Assembly: GCA_034436235.1 (NCBI GenBank)
Contig: DAOTWB010000257.1
Span: forward strand, 1-14,745
Reading direction: 5' to 3'
Origin: CP2-2F sp034436235
GTDB taxonomy: Bacteria > Chloroflexota > Anaerolineae > Aggregatilineales > UBA2796
Length of the DNA: 14,745 nucleotides
The position numbers and the translations under genes were made by a program. The notes beneath the pieces were generated by a model, which ran no database searches, was not told the origin of the DNA, and saw nothing but the letters and a program-made list of their open reading frames with translations. Positions 8,480 to 14,745 of this stretch are shown here, in pieces. The number at the start of each line of letters is the position of its first letter. Position 1 is the first letter of the stretch.

Positions 8480-9067
8480 TCAACGAAACAAGGCGAGGAA
8501 AGTCTGCCACAGCACGCCCAGATCGCTGAGCAGTGTAGCGCGCTCAATATATTGTAGATCAATTGCCAACTTATCGGGCATGATTTGTTGGATGTAGCGC
8601 GTTTCCCAGTCGTCACCTGAGAGCAGCGCCTGCTCGTTCCGATAGCGCACAGAAGCGAGGCTCGTCATGCCCGGCCGCGCGCGCAGCACGCGCCGTTGCT
8701 CCTCTGTATAGAGCGCCACATAACGCGGGTCTTCTGGGCGCGGTCCGACAAGGCTCATCTCGCCGCGCAGCACATTGATCAATTGCGGCAATTCGTCGAG
8801 CTTGGTGCGCCGCAAGAAGCGTCCGATGGGCGTGATGCGCGGATCGTGCGCAGTGGTAATGCCTGCGCCAATCTTATCCGCATTGACCACCATTGAGCGA
8901 AATTTGTAGAGTTTGAACGGCACGCCGTGCCGACCGACGCGCACAGCGCGGTAAAAGATAGGACCAGGCGAGCTGAGCTTGATCGCAATTGCCACGCCGA
9001 GAAAGAGCGGCGAGAGCAAGAGGAGCGCTGCAGCGCTGACCAGTACATCGAAAAGGCGTTTGACCAT
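8480..9067 (-). CDS. PglC-type polyprenyl-phosphate phosphoglycosyl transferase
   Basis: A 195-residue small monotopic phosphoglycosyl transferase, the usual length for the catalytic core found in PglC. It transfers a phospho-sugar from a UDP-sugar to polyprenyl phosphate at the cytoplasmic membrane, the first membrane step of glycan assembly. The N-terminal re-entrant helix (residues 5-31) contains the Ser-Pro kink (S19-P20). The catalytic Asp-Glu pair is at 91-92 within TKLDELPQLINVL. KFRSM (55-59) and SLVGPRPE (105-112) are family signatures. It starts five bases after the aminotransferase gene, with AGGTG as ribosome binding site. Given the PglF- and PglE-like genes upstream, the natural donor may be UDP-diacetylbacillosamine or a related 4-amino-4,6-dideoxy sugar; the exact sugar is inferred. 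Confidence 0.93.
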   Translation of the reverse strand: MVKRLFDVLVSAAALLLLSPLFLGVAIAIKLSSPGPIFYRAVRVGRHGVPFKLYKFRSMVVNADKIGAGITTAHDPRITPIGRFLRRTKLDELPQLINVLRGEMSLVGPRPEDPRYVALYTEEQRRVLRARPGMTSLASVRYRNEQALLSGDDWETRYIQQIMPDKLAIDLQYIERATLLSDLGVLWQTFLALFR

Positions 9068-9072
9068 AGCAC

Positions 9073-10251
9073 CTAGCGCCGAAAGGCAGCTGCGACGTCG
9101 TACACAGCGTTGATCACATCTGCCACGTCCGCGTCGCTCAAGCGCGGATGCAGCGGCAAAGAGATCAGGCGCTGATACTCACGATAGGCGACAGGAAAAT
9201 CCTCAGGACGCCAGCCGTAGCGGTCGCGGTAGTATGGATGCAGATGAATCGGGATGAAATGTACGCTGGTGGCGATGTTGCGCGCTTTGAGCTCCTCAAT
9301 GAACTGCGCGCGCGTGATGCGCAATTGCTCAAGATTCAGACGCAGCGTGTATAGATGCCAGGCGTGTTCAACATTGGCGCGCTCGGCAGGCATTTGGACT
9401 GCGGCAAGGCTGCTGAACGCAGCCTGATACTGCACCACAATGGCGCGCCGCCGCGCTTGAAAATCGGCGAGGCGCTTCAGCTGCACCATGCCGATAGCAG
9501 CTTGGATATCGGTCATGTTGTATTTGAAGCCTGGCAGCACCACTTCATAGTACCACGAGCCTTCGCTGCTGTAGCGCTTCCACGCATCGCGATTCATGCC
9601 GTGCAAGCTCCACAAGCGCGCTTCAGCGATGCGCTCAGGCGCGCCTGTCAGCATACCGCCTTCAGCAGTGGTCAAGTTCTTGGTAGCGTAGAAACTGAAG
9701 GCAGTGAAGTCGCCTAGCGTGCCGATCATCTGTCCTTCATACTTGGCAGGCAGCGCGTGCGCCGCGTCTTCGATCACAGCCAGCCGATGCTGCGCCGCCA
9801 GCGCTAAGAGCGGACGCATCTCGGCAGGATGCCCTGCAAAGTGAACAGGCATGATGGCTTTGGTGCGCGGCGTGAGCTTAGCGGCGACCTGCTGCGGATC
9901 GATCGTCAACGTCTCTGGCTCAACATCAGCCAGGACAGGCACAGCGCCGACGTGTTCGATCACGTTGGCTGAGCAGACGAAGGTGATCGGCGTCGTGATC
10001 ACTTCATCGCCTGCGCCGATGCCCAGCGCCGCCAAGGCGATGTGCAAGCCGCCCGTGCAAGAGTTCAGCGCCAAGGCTGCAGGCGCGCCAATGTATTCAG
10101 CAAAAATCTGCTCGAATTGCTTGGTCTTCGGACCGGTCGTGATCCAATCCGAGCGCAGCGTATCCACGACGGCTGCGATCTCTTCTTCTGAAATGGCAGG
10201 CGGCGAAAACGGCAGAAACGTCGCGCGGCGCTGAAAAACCTGATTGTGCAT
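9073..10251 (-). CDS. DegT/DnrJ/EryC1/StrS sugar aminotransferase (PglE-like)
   Basis: A 392-residue PLP enzyme, full length for the family, that moves an amino group from glutamate to a 4-keto-6-deoxy sugar nucleotide. Hallmarks are NSCTGGLHIAL (residues 63-73) for the phosphate-binding region, IEDAAHA (160-166) with the Asp that contacts the pyridine nitrogen, and FSFYATKNLTTAEGG (185-199) with K191 as the PLP lysine. The C-terminal VHFIPIHLHPYYRDRYG stretch is typical of the PglE/WecE branch. The gene is 35 bases after the dehydratase gene and five bases before the phosphoglycosyl transferase gene. Together these give the order dehydratase, aminotransferase, phosphoglycosyl transferase of bacillosamine-type pathways. 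The exact stereochemistry (gluco or galacto product) cannot be read from the sequence. Confidence 0.93.
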   Translation of the reverse strand: MHNQVFQRRATFLPFSPPAISEEEIAAVVDTLRSDWITTGPKTKQFEQIFAEYIGAPAALALNSCTGGLHIALAALGIGAGDEVITTPITFVCSANVIEHVGAVPVLADVEPETLTIDPQQVAAKLTPRTKAIMPVHFAGHPAEMRPLLALAAQHRLAVIEDAAHALPAKYEGQMIGTLGDFTAFSFYATKNLTTAEGGMLTGAPERIAEARLWSLHGMNRDAWKRYSSEGSWYYEVVLPGFKYNMTDIQAAIGMVQLKRLADFQARRRAIVVQYQAAFSSLAAVQMPAERANVEHAWHLYTLRLNLEQLRITRAQFIEELKARNIATSVHFIPIHLHPYYRDRYGWRPEDFPVAYREYQRLISLPLHPRLSDADVADVINAVYDVAAAFRR

Positions 10252-10286
10252 GGTATGTCCTTCTGCTATCTACGCTGATTTTAACC

Positions 10287-12206
10287 TCAGGCTGTATGCG
10301 GCAGCAATGGCGCGTGCGGCGCAGGCTGCTCAGAATGCGCTGAGGTTTCGTTTGCGCTCGGATAAGGCATGTTCACAATGGCGACCAGAGCATCTCGCAA
10401 AGTTGCCTCAGGCGCTGTGAGCATAGTCGCTAGAAGCGCCTCAACCTGTGCAGCAGATTCGCGGACGAAGTCTTGACCGTCTTGATCGGCGAGACTGACG
10501 CTGAAGATGGCAGATGACTCGACCAGTGTGTGCTGCTCGTACGACCAGAACAGCTCTTCGTACAATTTTTCACCGGCGCGGACGCCTGTCTCCACGATCT
10601 CGATATCTTGGTCAGGCTCTAGTCCGCTGAGCCGAATCAGATCGCGCGCCAGATCAAGCACGCGGATAGGCTCGCCCATGTTCAATACGAAGAGCGGACC
10701 GTTGTCGCTCAGCACGCTCGCCTTCAAGACGAGCGACGCAGCTTCAGGGATGCTCATGAAGAAGCGACGCATCTCAAAGCTGGTGATGGTGACCGGTCCG
10801 CCATTGGCGATCTGTTGCTGGAAGATTGGCACAACGCTGCCGCGACTGCCCAGCACGTTGCCAAAGCGCACCACAGCGAAGCGACGCGGCGTCTGTTGCG
10901 CAGCGTTCAAGACCAATAGCTCAGCACAGCGTTTGGTCATGCCCATCACGCTGGTCGGATGGACTGCTTTGTCGGTCGAGAGCATGACCATGCGCCGCAC
11001 ATTGAAAGCATTGCACAGCTCAAGCAGCACTTTCGTGCCGTAGATATTGTTTGTCACTGCTTCCAGCACATTCGTCTCCAGCATCGGCACATGCTTGTGC
11101 GCAGCCGCATGGAAGACGATCTCTGGGCAGTGCGCAGAGAAAATACTCTGCAAGGCACTTTTATTGCGAATATCTGCCAGCACAACTTGCTGCGGCACGC
11201 TCGGAAACTCTGAGCGCAGGCGCTGTGAGATAGCGAACAGGCTGTTTTCGCCGTGTCCAAGCAAGATCAGCGCGCCGGGCTGCCAGCGCGCAACTTGGCG
11301 CGCCAGCTCCATGCCAATCGAGCCGCCGGCGCCTGTGATCAACACGCGCTTGCCTTCCAGTTGACGCTGAATATCGGTCGTCTCAAAGTGTGCAGGCACG
11401 CGCCGCAGCAGATCGTCAATTTGGATCGGACGTAATCTGCCTGTGCTGAACTTGCCGAGCGCCAATTCGTACACGCTCGGCATGATCTGCGGCTCAATGC
11501 CGATGCGACGGCACTGCTCAGTGATGCGGCGGATGACCTTGCCTGACGCGGATGGAATGGCGATGATGACGCGCTTGACTTGCCATTCAGCCACATGCCG
11601 ACTCAGCTCGCTGATGCTGCCCAGAACGCGCACGCCGCGCACAAGCGTGCCGATCTTGTGCGGATCGTCATCCAAAAAGCCGACGACTGCCAGCTCACTT
11701 TTTGAGCGCAGCACATCCAAGACCTGAATGCCTGTGTGCCCTGCGCCGATGATGAGCGTGTTCTGGCGCGTGGAATTCGAACGCGCCTGCCGCCTTTGCG
11801 AGTAGTACAAACGGACGCTGAAGCGCACAGCGATCACTGCCAGTGTGGTCAACGCCGACTCGATGAATGGAATAGAACGCGGAATGTACTGCGCACCTTC
11901 AGGATAAAGCGAGGTGAAGAACAAGATGGATGAGATCAGCAGAAATGCAGAAGAGAAGCAAGCGGCAGCGGCTGAAATCAGCTCAGCTTGCCCAGCAGCC
12001 GCCCAATAACGCGCATACATGCCATACGCATAGAAGAGAGGCAGGCGCAGAGCTATCGCAAATAAGGTGTAGAAGACGATACCTTGCCAAGTCTGCATGT
12101 CAAAGTTCAAGGTCTCTAGGCGTATGCTATAGCTTGCGATAGTGGATACAAGGATGATAAAAACATCGAGCATGAGAAAGTGACGATTACGGAGAAAAGA
12201 CTTCAT
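10287..12206 (-). CDS. Membrane NDP-sugar 4,6-dehydratase (PglF/WbpM/CapD type)
   Basis: A 639-residue protein and first gene of the glycan operon. Four hydrophobic segments lie in the first 135 residues, followed by a first Rossmann domain (GAGHTG at 154-159) and the catalytic SDR domain (TGAGGSIG at 291-298). The active site reads STDK (410-413) and MGMTK (421-425), so Met replaces the usual SDR Tyr, as in PglF and WbpM. It should convert UDP-GlcNAc to the 4-keto-6-deoxy sugar at the inner membrane face. I prefer the ATG at 12204-12206 because it opens with MKSFLRNRHFLML just before the first membrane segment, as in relatives. The frame stays open to a TTG at 12278 with no ribosome binding site. 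An AGGAGGT at 12247-12253 sits too far from the ATG and is discussed separately. The last 25 residues are a Pro/His/Ala-rich tail. Confidence 0.92.
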   Translation of the reverse strand: MKSFLRNRHFLMLDVFIILVSTIASYSIRLETLNFDMQTWQGIVFYTLFAIALRLPLFYAYGMYARYWAAAGQAELISAAAACFSSAFLLISSILFFTSLYPEGAQYIPRSIPFIESALTTLAVIAVRFSVRLYYSQRRQARSNSTRQNTLIIGAGHTGIQVLDVLRSKSELAVVGFLDDDPHKIGTLVRGVRVLGSISELSRHVAEWQVKRVIIAIPSASGKVIRRITEQCRRIGIEPQIMPSVYELALGKFSTGRLRPIQIDDLLRRVPAHFETTDIQRQLEGKRVLITGAGGSIGMELARQVARWQPGALILLGHGENSLFAISQRLRSEFPSVPQQVVLADIRNKSALQSIFSAHCPEIVFHAAAHKHVPMLETNVLEAVTNNIYGTKVLLELCNAFNVRRMVMLSTDKAVHPTSVMGMTKRCAELLVLNAAQQTPRRFAVVRFGNVLGSRGSVVPIFQQQIANGGPVTITSFEMRRFFMSIPEAASLVLKASVLSDNGPLFVLNMGEPIRVLDLARDLIRLSGLEPDQDIEIVETGVRAGEKLYEELFWSYEQHTLVESSAIFSVSLADQDGQDFVRESAAQVEALLATMLTAPEATLRDALVAIVNMPYPSANETSAHSEQPAPHAPLLPHTA

Positions 12207-12237
12207 AGGCAGCTTTCTCAGCGCCGAGTAGCGACAC
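12187..12237 (-). other. Possible leader ORF of 16 codons overlapping the dehydratase start
   Basis: A near-perfect ribosome binding site, AGGAGGT (12247-12253), is followed nine bases later by GTG (12235-12237). This opens a 16-codon frame reading VSLLGAEKAAYEVFSP that ends with TAA at 12187-12189, past the likely dehydratase ATG at 12204-12206. An in-frame CTG lies seven bases from the same site and would add 11 residues to the dehydratase. Either a coupled leader or a rare start is possible; sequence alone does not decide. Confidence 0.25.
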
Positions 12238-12341
12238 AGCGCTGATACCTCCTGTCTACTGAACGTGTTTATGCCCAAAGCAAGCCGTTGCCGCGATCAA
12301 CGTTTCCTGCAATGCAATCGTTCAATACGCAAGCTGCATAC

Positions 12342-12347
12342 AGTATA
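12342..12347 (-). promoter_or_regulatory. Possible -10 box for the glycan operon
   Basis: Read on the minus strand this is TATACT, five of six bases of the -10 consensus, and would give a leader of about 130 bases before the dehydratase ATG. No good -35 box lies 16-18 bases upstream, so an activator may be needed or the promoter is elsewhere. Confidence 0.3.
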
Positions 12348-12413
12348 ACGTATTTTTACTGATTGTATATTTATTCTACTATGACTGCTCGATCAAAATA
12401 CTATAAGCCTGAT

Positions 12414-12431
12414 AAAAGCCTGTAGGCTTTT
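12414..12431. repeat. 18-base palindrome AAAAGCCTGTAGGCTTTT
   Basis: Eight-base arms (AAAAGCCT and AGGCTTTT) flank a two-base centre. The left arm is also directly repeated just upstream as ATAAGCCTGAT at 12403-12413. In RNA it would form a short hairpin with a T-run, but it sits between divergent genes, so an operator for a dimeric regulator is more likely than a terminator. Confidence 0.5.
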
Positions 12432-12446
12432 CATGTGTAAATTACC

Positions 12447-12495
12447 GCATTTGCAGCATTTGAGTGTCGCACATTTGGCGCATTTGGTACACTTG
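12447..12495. repeat. Five-copy 9-base direct repeat array (GCATTTGnn)
   Basis: Units start at 12447 (GCATTTGCA), 12456 (GCATTTGAG), 12471 (ACATTTGGC), 12480 (GCATTTGGT) and 12489 (ACACTTGAG). The first two and the last three are in strict 9-base register; a six-base TGTCGC separates the two groups. The array lies upstream of the MerR/B12 gene and of the divergent glycan operon. Direct-repeat operators are known for tetrameric CarH-type regulators, so an operator role is a reasonable guess, although CarH repeats are reported at 11-base spacing. Confidence 0.65.
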
Positions 12496-12605
12496 AGCCT
12501 CAGCACAACACAGGAAAACTTTGCGCATTATAAATCAAGCAAGTCTTTTTAGGCGGTTAGAATGCGCTCCCAAATCTCAGAAGCGCAATGGGTGATCACG
12601 TTAAA

Positions 12606-12633
12606 CCTGCTCTATGGCGCGCTGCTGAGCAGG
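12606..12633 (+). promoter_or_regulatory. Possible leader hairpin before the regulator gene
   Basis: CCTGCTC (12606-12612) and GAGCAGG (12627-12633) form a perfect seven-base stem around a 14-base loop. It ends about 30 bases before the AGAGGA ribosome binding site (12663-12668). A small four-base stem, GCTC/GAGC at 12647-12659, follows. It could form in the mRNA leader if transcription starts upstream. Confidence 0.35.
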
Positions 12634-12674
12634 CAAAACTACAATTGCTCAATAAGAGCTTAAGAGGAAAATAC

Positions 12675-13901
12675 ATGCCTGTCAATCTTTCAGCAGGACA
12701 GACTGTTGGGTTGAATCAGCAGAGCGTAGCGGCAAAGGACGGCGCATTTTGTGCCAAAACGCGCCACATTGAACAAAGTGATCATAGAAACTTTGCCAAA
12801 GCCTCTACTGTTTGCTATAACAGTTTAGAAGGTTCTGAGAAGTATTGGTATCTTAAGCGCTTTGAGCGCGAAAGCGATGTCTCTGTGGTCAATCCAACTT
12901 TGCTTCTGTCATCCTTTTCGGATGAGCCGATCTACAACGTGAAGGCAGTCTGCCAGCGCACGGGCATCACAGCGGCGACGCTCCGTGCGTGGGAACGGCG
13001 CTACGGCTTGCCGACGCCAAATCGTACCGCGCATGGCTATCGCCTTTACTCGGAGCGCGATGTAGCCATCTTGTTCTGGCTGATTCAACAGACTGAGAAC
13101 GGCATGAGCATCGGACAGGCAGTCAGTCAGCTCACCAACATGCTGGTGAACGGCATCGATCCAACCGTGCGCGTGCCAGAGACGCAAGTGCCTGCCGTGC
13201 CGAGCGGTCCGCGCTCGCCCGACTCGATCAGCCGCGATCTCGCCAATGCAATTACGACGCTTGACGAGCGCTACGCTGATCAATTTTACAACGAAGCGGC
13301 TGCGCTCTACACGCTTGAAACGACGCTGATCAATGTGTTGCGCGGCGCGCTGCACCTGATCACCGATCAGCGCGCGCGCGGCGAAGTGCCGATCACGGTC
13401 GAGCGCTTTGCGATGAACTACGCGCGTCAGCGCCTGCTGCACATGATCCAAACGACGCCGAGCGCGCTGCGCACACAGAGTCCTGTCATCACCATTGGCT
13501 TTCCCGGAGAGCAAAACGAGATCGATCTGCTGATCGTTGGCTTGCTGCTGCGCCGCGCCGGCTGGTCGGTCGTGCATCTCGGCAACGAGCTAGAGCCGAG
13601 CATTGTACAATCCGCTCTGAACGGTATGCATGCCTCAGTGATCCTGTACTATACCGATCAGCCTGCCAACGCTATCAAGTTGGTAGATTTTAGCATTCCG
13701 ATGGACAATCAAGGCAGACCGATCTGGTGTGTGTGCGGCGGACGCGCGTTGCAGATAGTGCCGTCCTTGCAAGATCAGATTCCTTTCGAGTATCTCGGCG
13801 TTGAGCTGCGCGGCATCTTCGGCGCGATCGTGAACTATCTGGAAGCGCAGTTGAACGCCGTGAGAGTGCGTCCGAGCGCGCAACGAAAGGCTGCGCAGTA
13901 G
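12675..13901 (+). CDS. MerR-family regulator with CarH/LitR-like B12-binding fold, cofactor residues replaced
   Basis: A 408-residue transcription regulator. The MerR winged HTH spans about residues 87-150 (YNVKAVCQRTGITAATLRAW, then RRYG and HGYRLYSERDVA). A helical bundle (about 190-260) and a Rossmann-like B12-binding fold (about 270-395) follow, as in CarH/LitR. The residues that bind or sense adenosylcobalamin in Thermus CarH appear changed. W131-H132 aligns with R233-A234, the E-H pair with E243-R244, and the axial His motif GExHExG reads GEQNEID with N281. It may therefore work without cobalamin. The ATG at 12675 has AGAGGA six bases upstream. However, the first 70 codons look poorly coding and contain a strong promoter, so a GTG at 12885 (338 residues, closer to family length) is a serious alternative. 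The SRPBCC gene follows two bases later. Confidence 0.85.
   Translation: MPVNLSAGQTVGLNQQSVAAKDGAFCAKTRHIEQSDHRNFAKASTVCYNSLEGSEKYWYLKRFERESDVSVVNPTLLLSSFSDEPIYNVKAVCQRTGITAATLRAWERRYGLPTPNRTAHGYRLYSERDVAILFWLIQQTENGMSIGQAVSQLTNMLVNGIDPTVRVPETQVPAVPSGPRSPDSISRDLANAITTLDERYADQFYNEAAALYTLETTLINVLRGALHLITDQRARGEVPITVERFAMNYARQRLLHMIQTTPSALRTQSPVITIGFPGEQNEIDLLIVGLLLRRAGWSVVHLGNELEPSIVQSALNGMHASVILYYTDQPANAIKLVDFSIPMDNQGRPIWCVCGGRALQIVPSLQDQIPFEYLGVELRGIFGAIVNYLEAQLNAVRVRPSAQRKAAQ
12793..12821 (+). promoter_or_regulatory. Strong sigma70-type promoter inside the nominal N-terminus of the regulator gene
   Basis: TTGCCA (12793-12798), a 17-base spacer ending in TGC, and TATAAC (12816-12821) match the consensus at five of six positions in each box, with an extended -10. 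Transcription would start near 12828 and lead to the in-frame GTG at 12885 (or TTG at 12900), just before the HTH domain. Confidence 0.55.
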
Positions 13902-13903
13902 CC

Positions 13904-14395
13904 ATGGCGCACTTCAGACAACGCTTCGTGGTGAGAGCGCCTTTGCCTGAAGTCTGGCGCTTTCACGACGATCCTGTCGCGTTGAAAGCGCTGACGCCGC
14001 CGCCGCTGCGCGTTAAGATTCTCGCCAAAGATGAGCCGTTGCAGGCAGGCGGCACGCTCAAGTTTCGCCTCGCTTTGTTCGGCATTCAGCCGCTCGGCGC
14101 CACATGGCACGCTATCTACGATGAGTTCAATCCTTACCGCGAAGGCGAGCAATGCGCCAGTTTTGTGGATCGCTCGCTGAGCAGTCCTTTTCACTTCTGG
14201 ATACATCGCCACACCTTTGAAGCGCTGCCTGATGGCAATACAGCTTGCACAGACGACGTGACCTTCCATCTCACGCCGTTGCGCGGCGCGCTGGGCAAGC
14301 TGCTCGACGCGCTCGTCTATCCCAGCATCCTGTTCCTGTTCTTCTATCGGCAGCTGCAGACGCGCCGCATCTTGGCAAAGCGCGCCAAGCGCTGA
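13904..14395 (+). CDS. SRPBCC-family (START/Bet v1-like) protein
   Basis: A 163-residue protein with the SRPBCC ligand-binding fold. The N-terminus FRQRFVVRAPLPEVWRFHDDPVALKALTPP is the usual opening strand and helix of the cyclase/dehydrase-like group. A central strand carries FHFWIHRHTFEAL, and a long C-terminal helix with a hydrophobic stretch (ILFLFFYRQLQTRRIL) closes the fold. Such proteins bind lipids or polyketide-like hydrophobic ligands; no catalytic residue is evident. It begins two bases after the regulator stop, with AAAGG about 14 bases upstream, so it is probably co-transcribed and translationally coupled. SRPBCC genes often accompany CarH/LitR-type regulators, which supports a shared light- or stress-related role, but that link is inference here. 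Confidence 0.82.
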   Translation: MAHFRQRFVVRAPLPEVWRFHDDPVALKALTPPPLRVKILAKDEPLQAGGTLKFRLALFGIQPLGATWHAIYDEFNPYREGEQCASFVDRSLSSPFHFWIHRHTFEALPDGNTACTDDVTFHLTPLRGALGKLLDALVYPSILFLFFYRQLQTRRILAKRAKR

Positions 14396-14400
14396 GACCG

Positions 14401-14414
14401 TCACACTTCTGTGA
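14401..14414. repeat. Small inverted repeat TCACA-CTTC-TGTGA
   Basis: Perfect five-base arms around a four-base loop just after the SRPBCC stop. No T-run follows, so it is a weak terminator candidate at best. TGTGA/TCACA arms could also be read as a regulator half-site pair. Confidence 0.3.
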
Positions 14415-14437
14415 AGGGCGCGTTGCATCTTTTGCCG

Positions 14438-14461
14438 TATACTGGATCGAAGGGTTTCGAT
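14438..14461 (+). promoter_or_regulatory. Possible -10 box and operator palindrome before the last gene
   Basis: TATACT (14438-14443) is followed at once by ATCGAA-GGGT-TTCGAT (14446-14461), a perfect six-base inverted repeat that would cover the transcription start near 14450. No good -35 box is seen at normal spacing. The arrangement fits a repressor site over the start point of the 14486 gene. Confidence 0.35.
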
Positions 14462-14485
14462 TCTCATACGCAGCGAGCAGGTGAC

Positions 14486-14745
14486 ATGAGCGACCGTCCT
14501 ACCAGTCCAATCGCCGCCGCCGAGGCGATGATCGCGCAGCTGCGCAAGAAAATGCGCGATCTCGCCAATGAGTTCGCCAACGGCGAGATCAACCGCGAAC
14601 AATTTCACACGCTTTACGAGCGCTATCAATCTCAGATCAACTTGGCAGCGCTGGCAGCTGACGAATACGCCGCGCGTCCTACTGCCACGTCCGATGAGAC
14701 CATCGCTATTCGCCGCAATCTCTCGGGCAAGGCGCTGGCGATGAC
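14486..14745 (+). CDS. Hypothetical protein, C-terminus cut by window edge
   Basis: An open frame starts at ATG 14486-14488 with AGCAGGTG just upstream as ribosome binding site and has no stop through the right edge (86 codons visible). The visible part is a charged helical segment: AAAEAMIAQLRKKMRDLANEF (about 11-31), then NGEINREQFHTLYERYQSQI (about 33-52). The G-E-I-x-x-x-x-F pattern is reminiscent of short SHOCT-like oligomerisation helices. An Ala-rich and Thr-rich stretch follows. The function cannot be given from this fragment. It lies 90 bases after the SRPBCC gene and appears to have its own promoter. Confidence 0.75.
   Translation, partial: MSDRPTSPIAAAEAMIAQLRKKMRDLANEFANGEINREQFHTLYERYQSQINLAALAADEYAARPTATSDETIAIRRNLSGKALAM

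Larger units (their letters stand above)
12279..12674. other. Divergent AT-rich intergenic region between glycan operon and regulator gene
   Basis: No convincing gene lies here. The stretch 12330-12440 is clearly richer in A and T than its surroundings and holds several -10-like strings (TATAAC, TATATT, TATAAG) without good -35 partners. The region contains an 18-base palindrome, a five-copy 9-base repeat array and a hairpin in the probable leader of the regulator, each listed separately. An open frame from an ATG at 12588 enters the regulator gene, but its codons have low third-position GC and its ribosome binding site is weak. Confidence 0.6.

Noticed and set aside
12414..12431. Rho-independent terminator
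   Set aside because: The stem has only three or four GC pairs, and the position between two divergent genes leaves no transcript to terminate.
12447..12495. CRISPR array or plasmid-type iterons
   Set aside because: The units are only 9 bases with almost no spacer and no cas or replication genes are nearby; an operator is the simpler reading.
12500..12674. Cobalamin riboswitch in front of the B12-fold regulator
   Set aside because: I looked for a B12-box-like conserved core and found none; only one simple hairpin is present.
13835..14629. 264-codon minus-strand open frame
   Set aside because: It covers the SRPBCC gene and the start of the last gene on the opposite strand; the plus-strand products fit known folds and this one does not.

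Overview
The window looks like a chromosomal segment of a moderately GC-rich bacterium, most likely a member of the Chloroflexota. This is an inference from protein style, not a phylogenetic result. The pointers are a secreted WD40 protein with Thr/Pro-rich linkers, a MerR/B12-type regulator next to an SRPBCC protein, and a small double zinc-ribbon membrane protein. There are no rRNA or tRNA genes, CRISPR arrays, insertion sequences or phage genes that I can support.

Left part (1-6002). A zinc-ribbon membrane protein gene runs leftward off the window edge (1-836, minus). Divergent from it is a ~1000-residue single-chain N6-adenine DNA methyltransferase with a nuclease-like N-terminus, resembling a type IIG restriction-modification enzyme (967-3966). 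Next is an exported protein with four helical segments separated by Thr/Pro linkers and a C-terminal seven-repeat WD40 propeller (4140-6002). It is driven by a good sigma70-type promoter.

Middle part (5999-12206, minus strand). Six tightly packed genes form an apparent operon. In transcription order they are a membrane-bound NDP-sugar 4,6-dehydratase (PglF/WbpM type), a DegT-family sugar aminotransferase (PglE type), a PglC-type phosphoglycosyl transferase, a FemAB/BioF2-like GNAT protein, a zinc-ribbon SAM methyltransferase and a GNAT acetyltransferase. The first three match the steps that make a 4-amino-4,6-dideoxy sugar nucleotide and load it on a polyprenyl phosphate. The usual beta-helix PglD acetyltransferase is absent, and one of the two GNAT proteins may replace it.

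Right part (12207-14745). A long AT-rich divergent intergenic region carries an 18-base palindrome and five copies of a 9-base repeat. It separates the glycan operon from a MerR-HTH plus cobalamin-binding-fold regulator related to CarH/LitR. In this regulator the residues that hold or sense adenosylcobalamin in CarH appear to be replaced. It is followed two bases later by an SRPBCC-family gene, then by a hypothetical gene cut by the right edge. The most interesting unit is this apparently cobalamin-blind CarH-like regulator, the repeat array beside it and the divergent glycan operon it may control.
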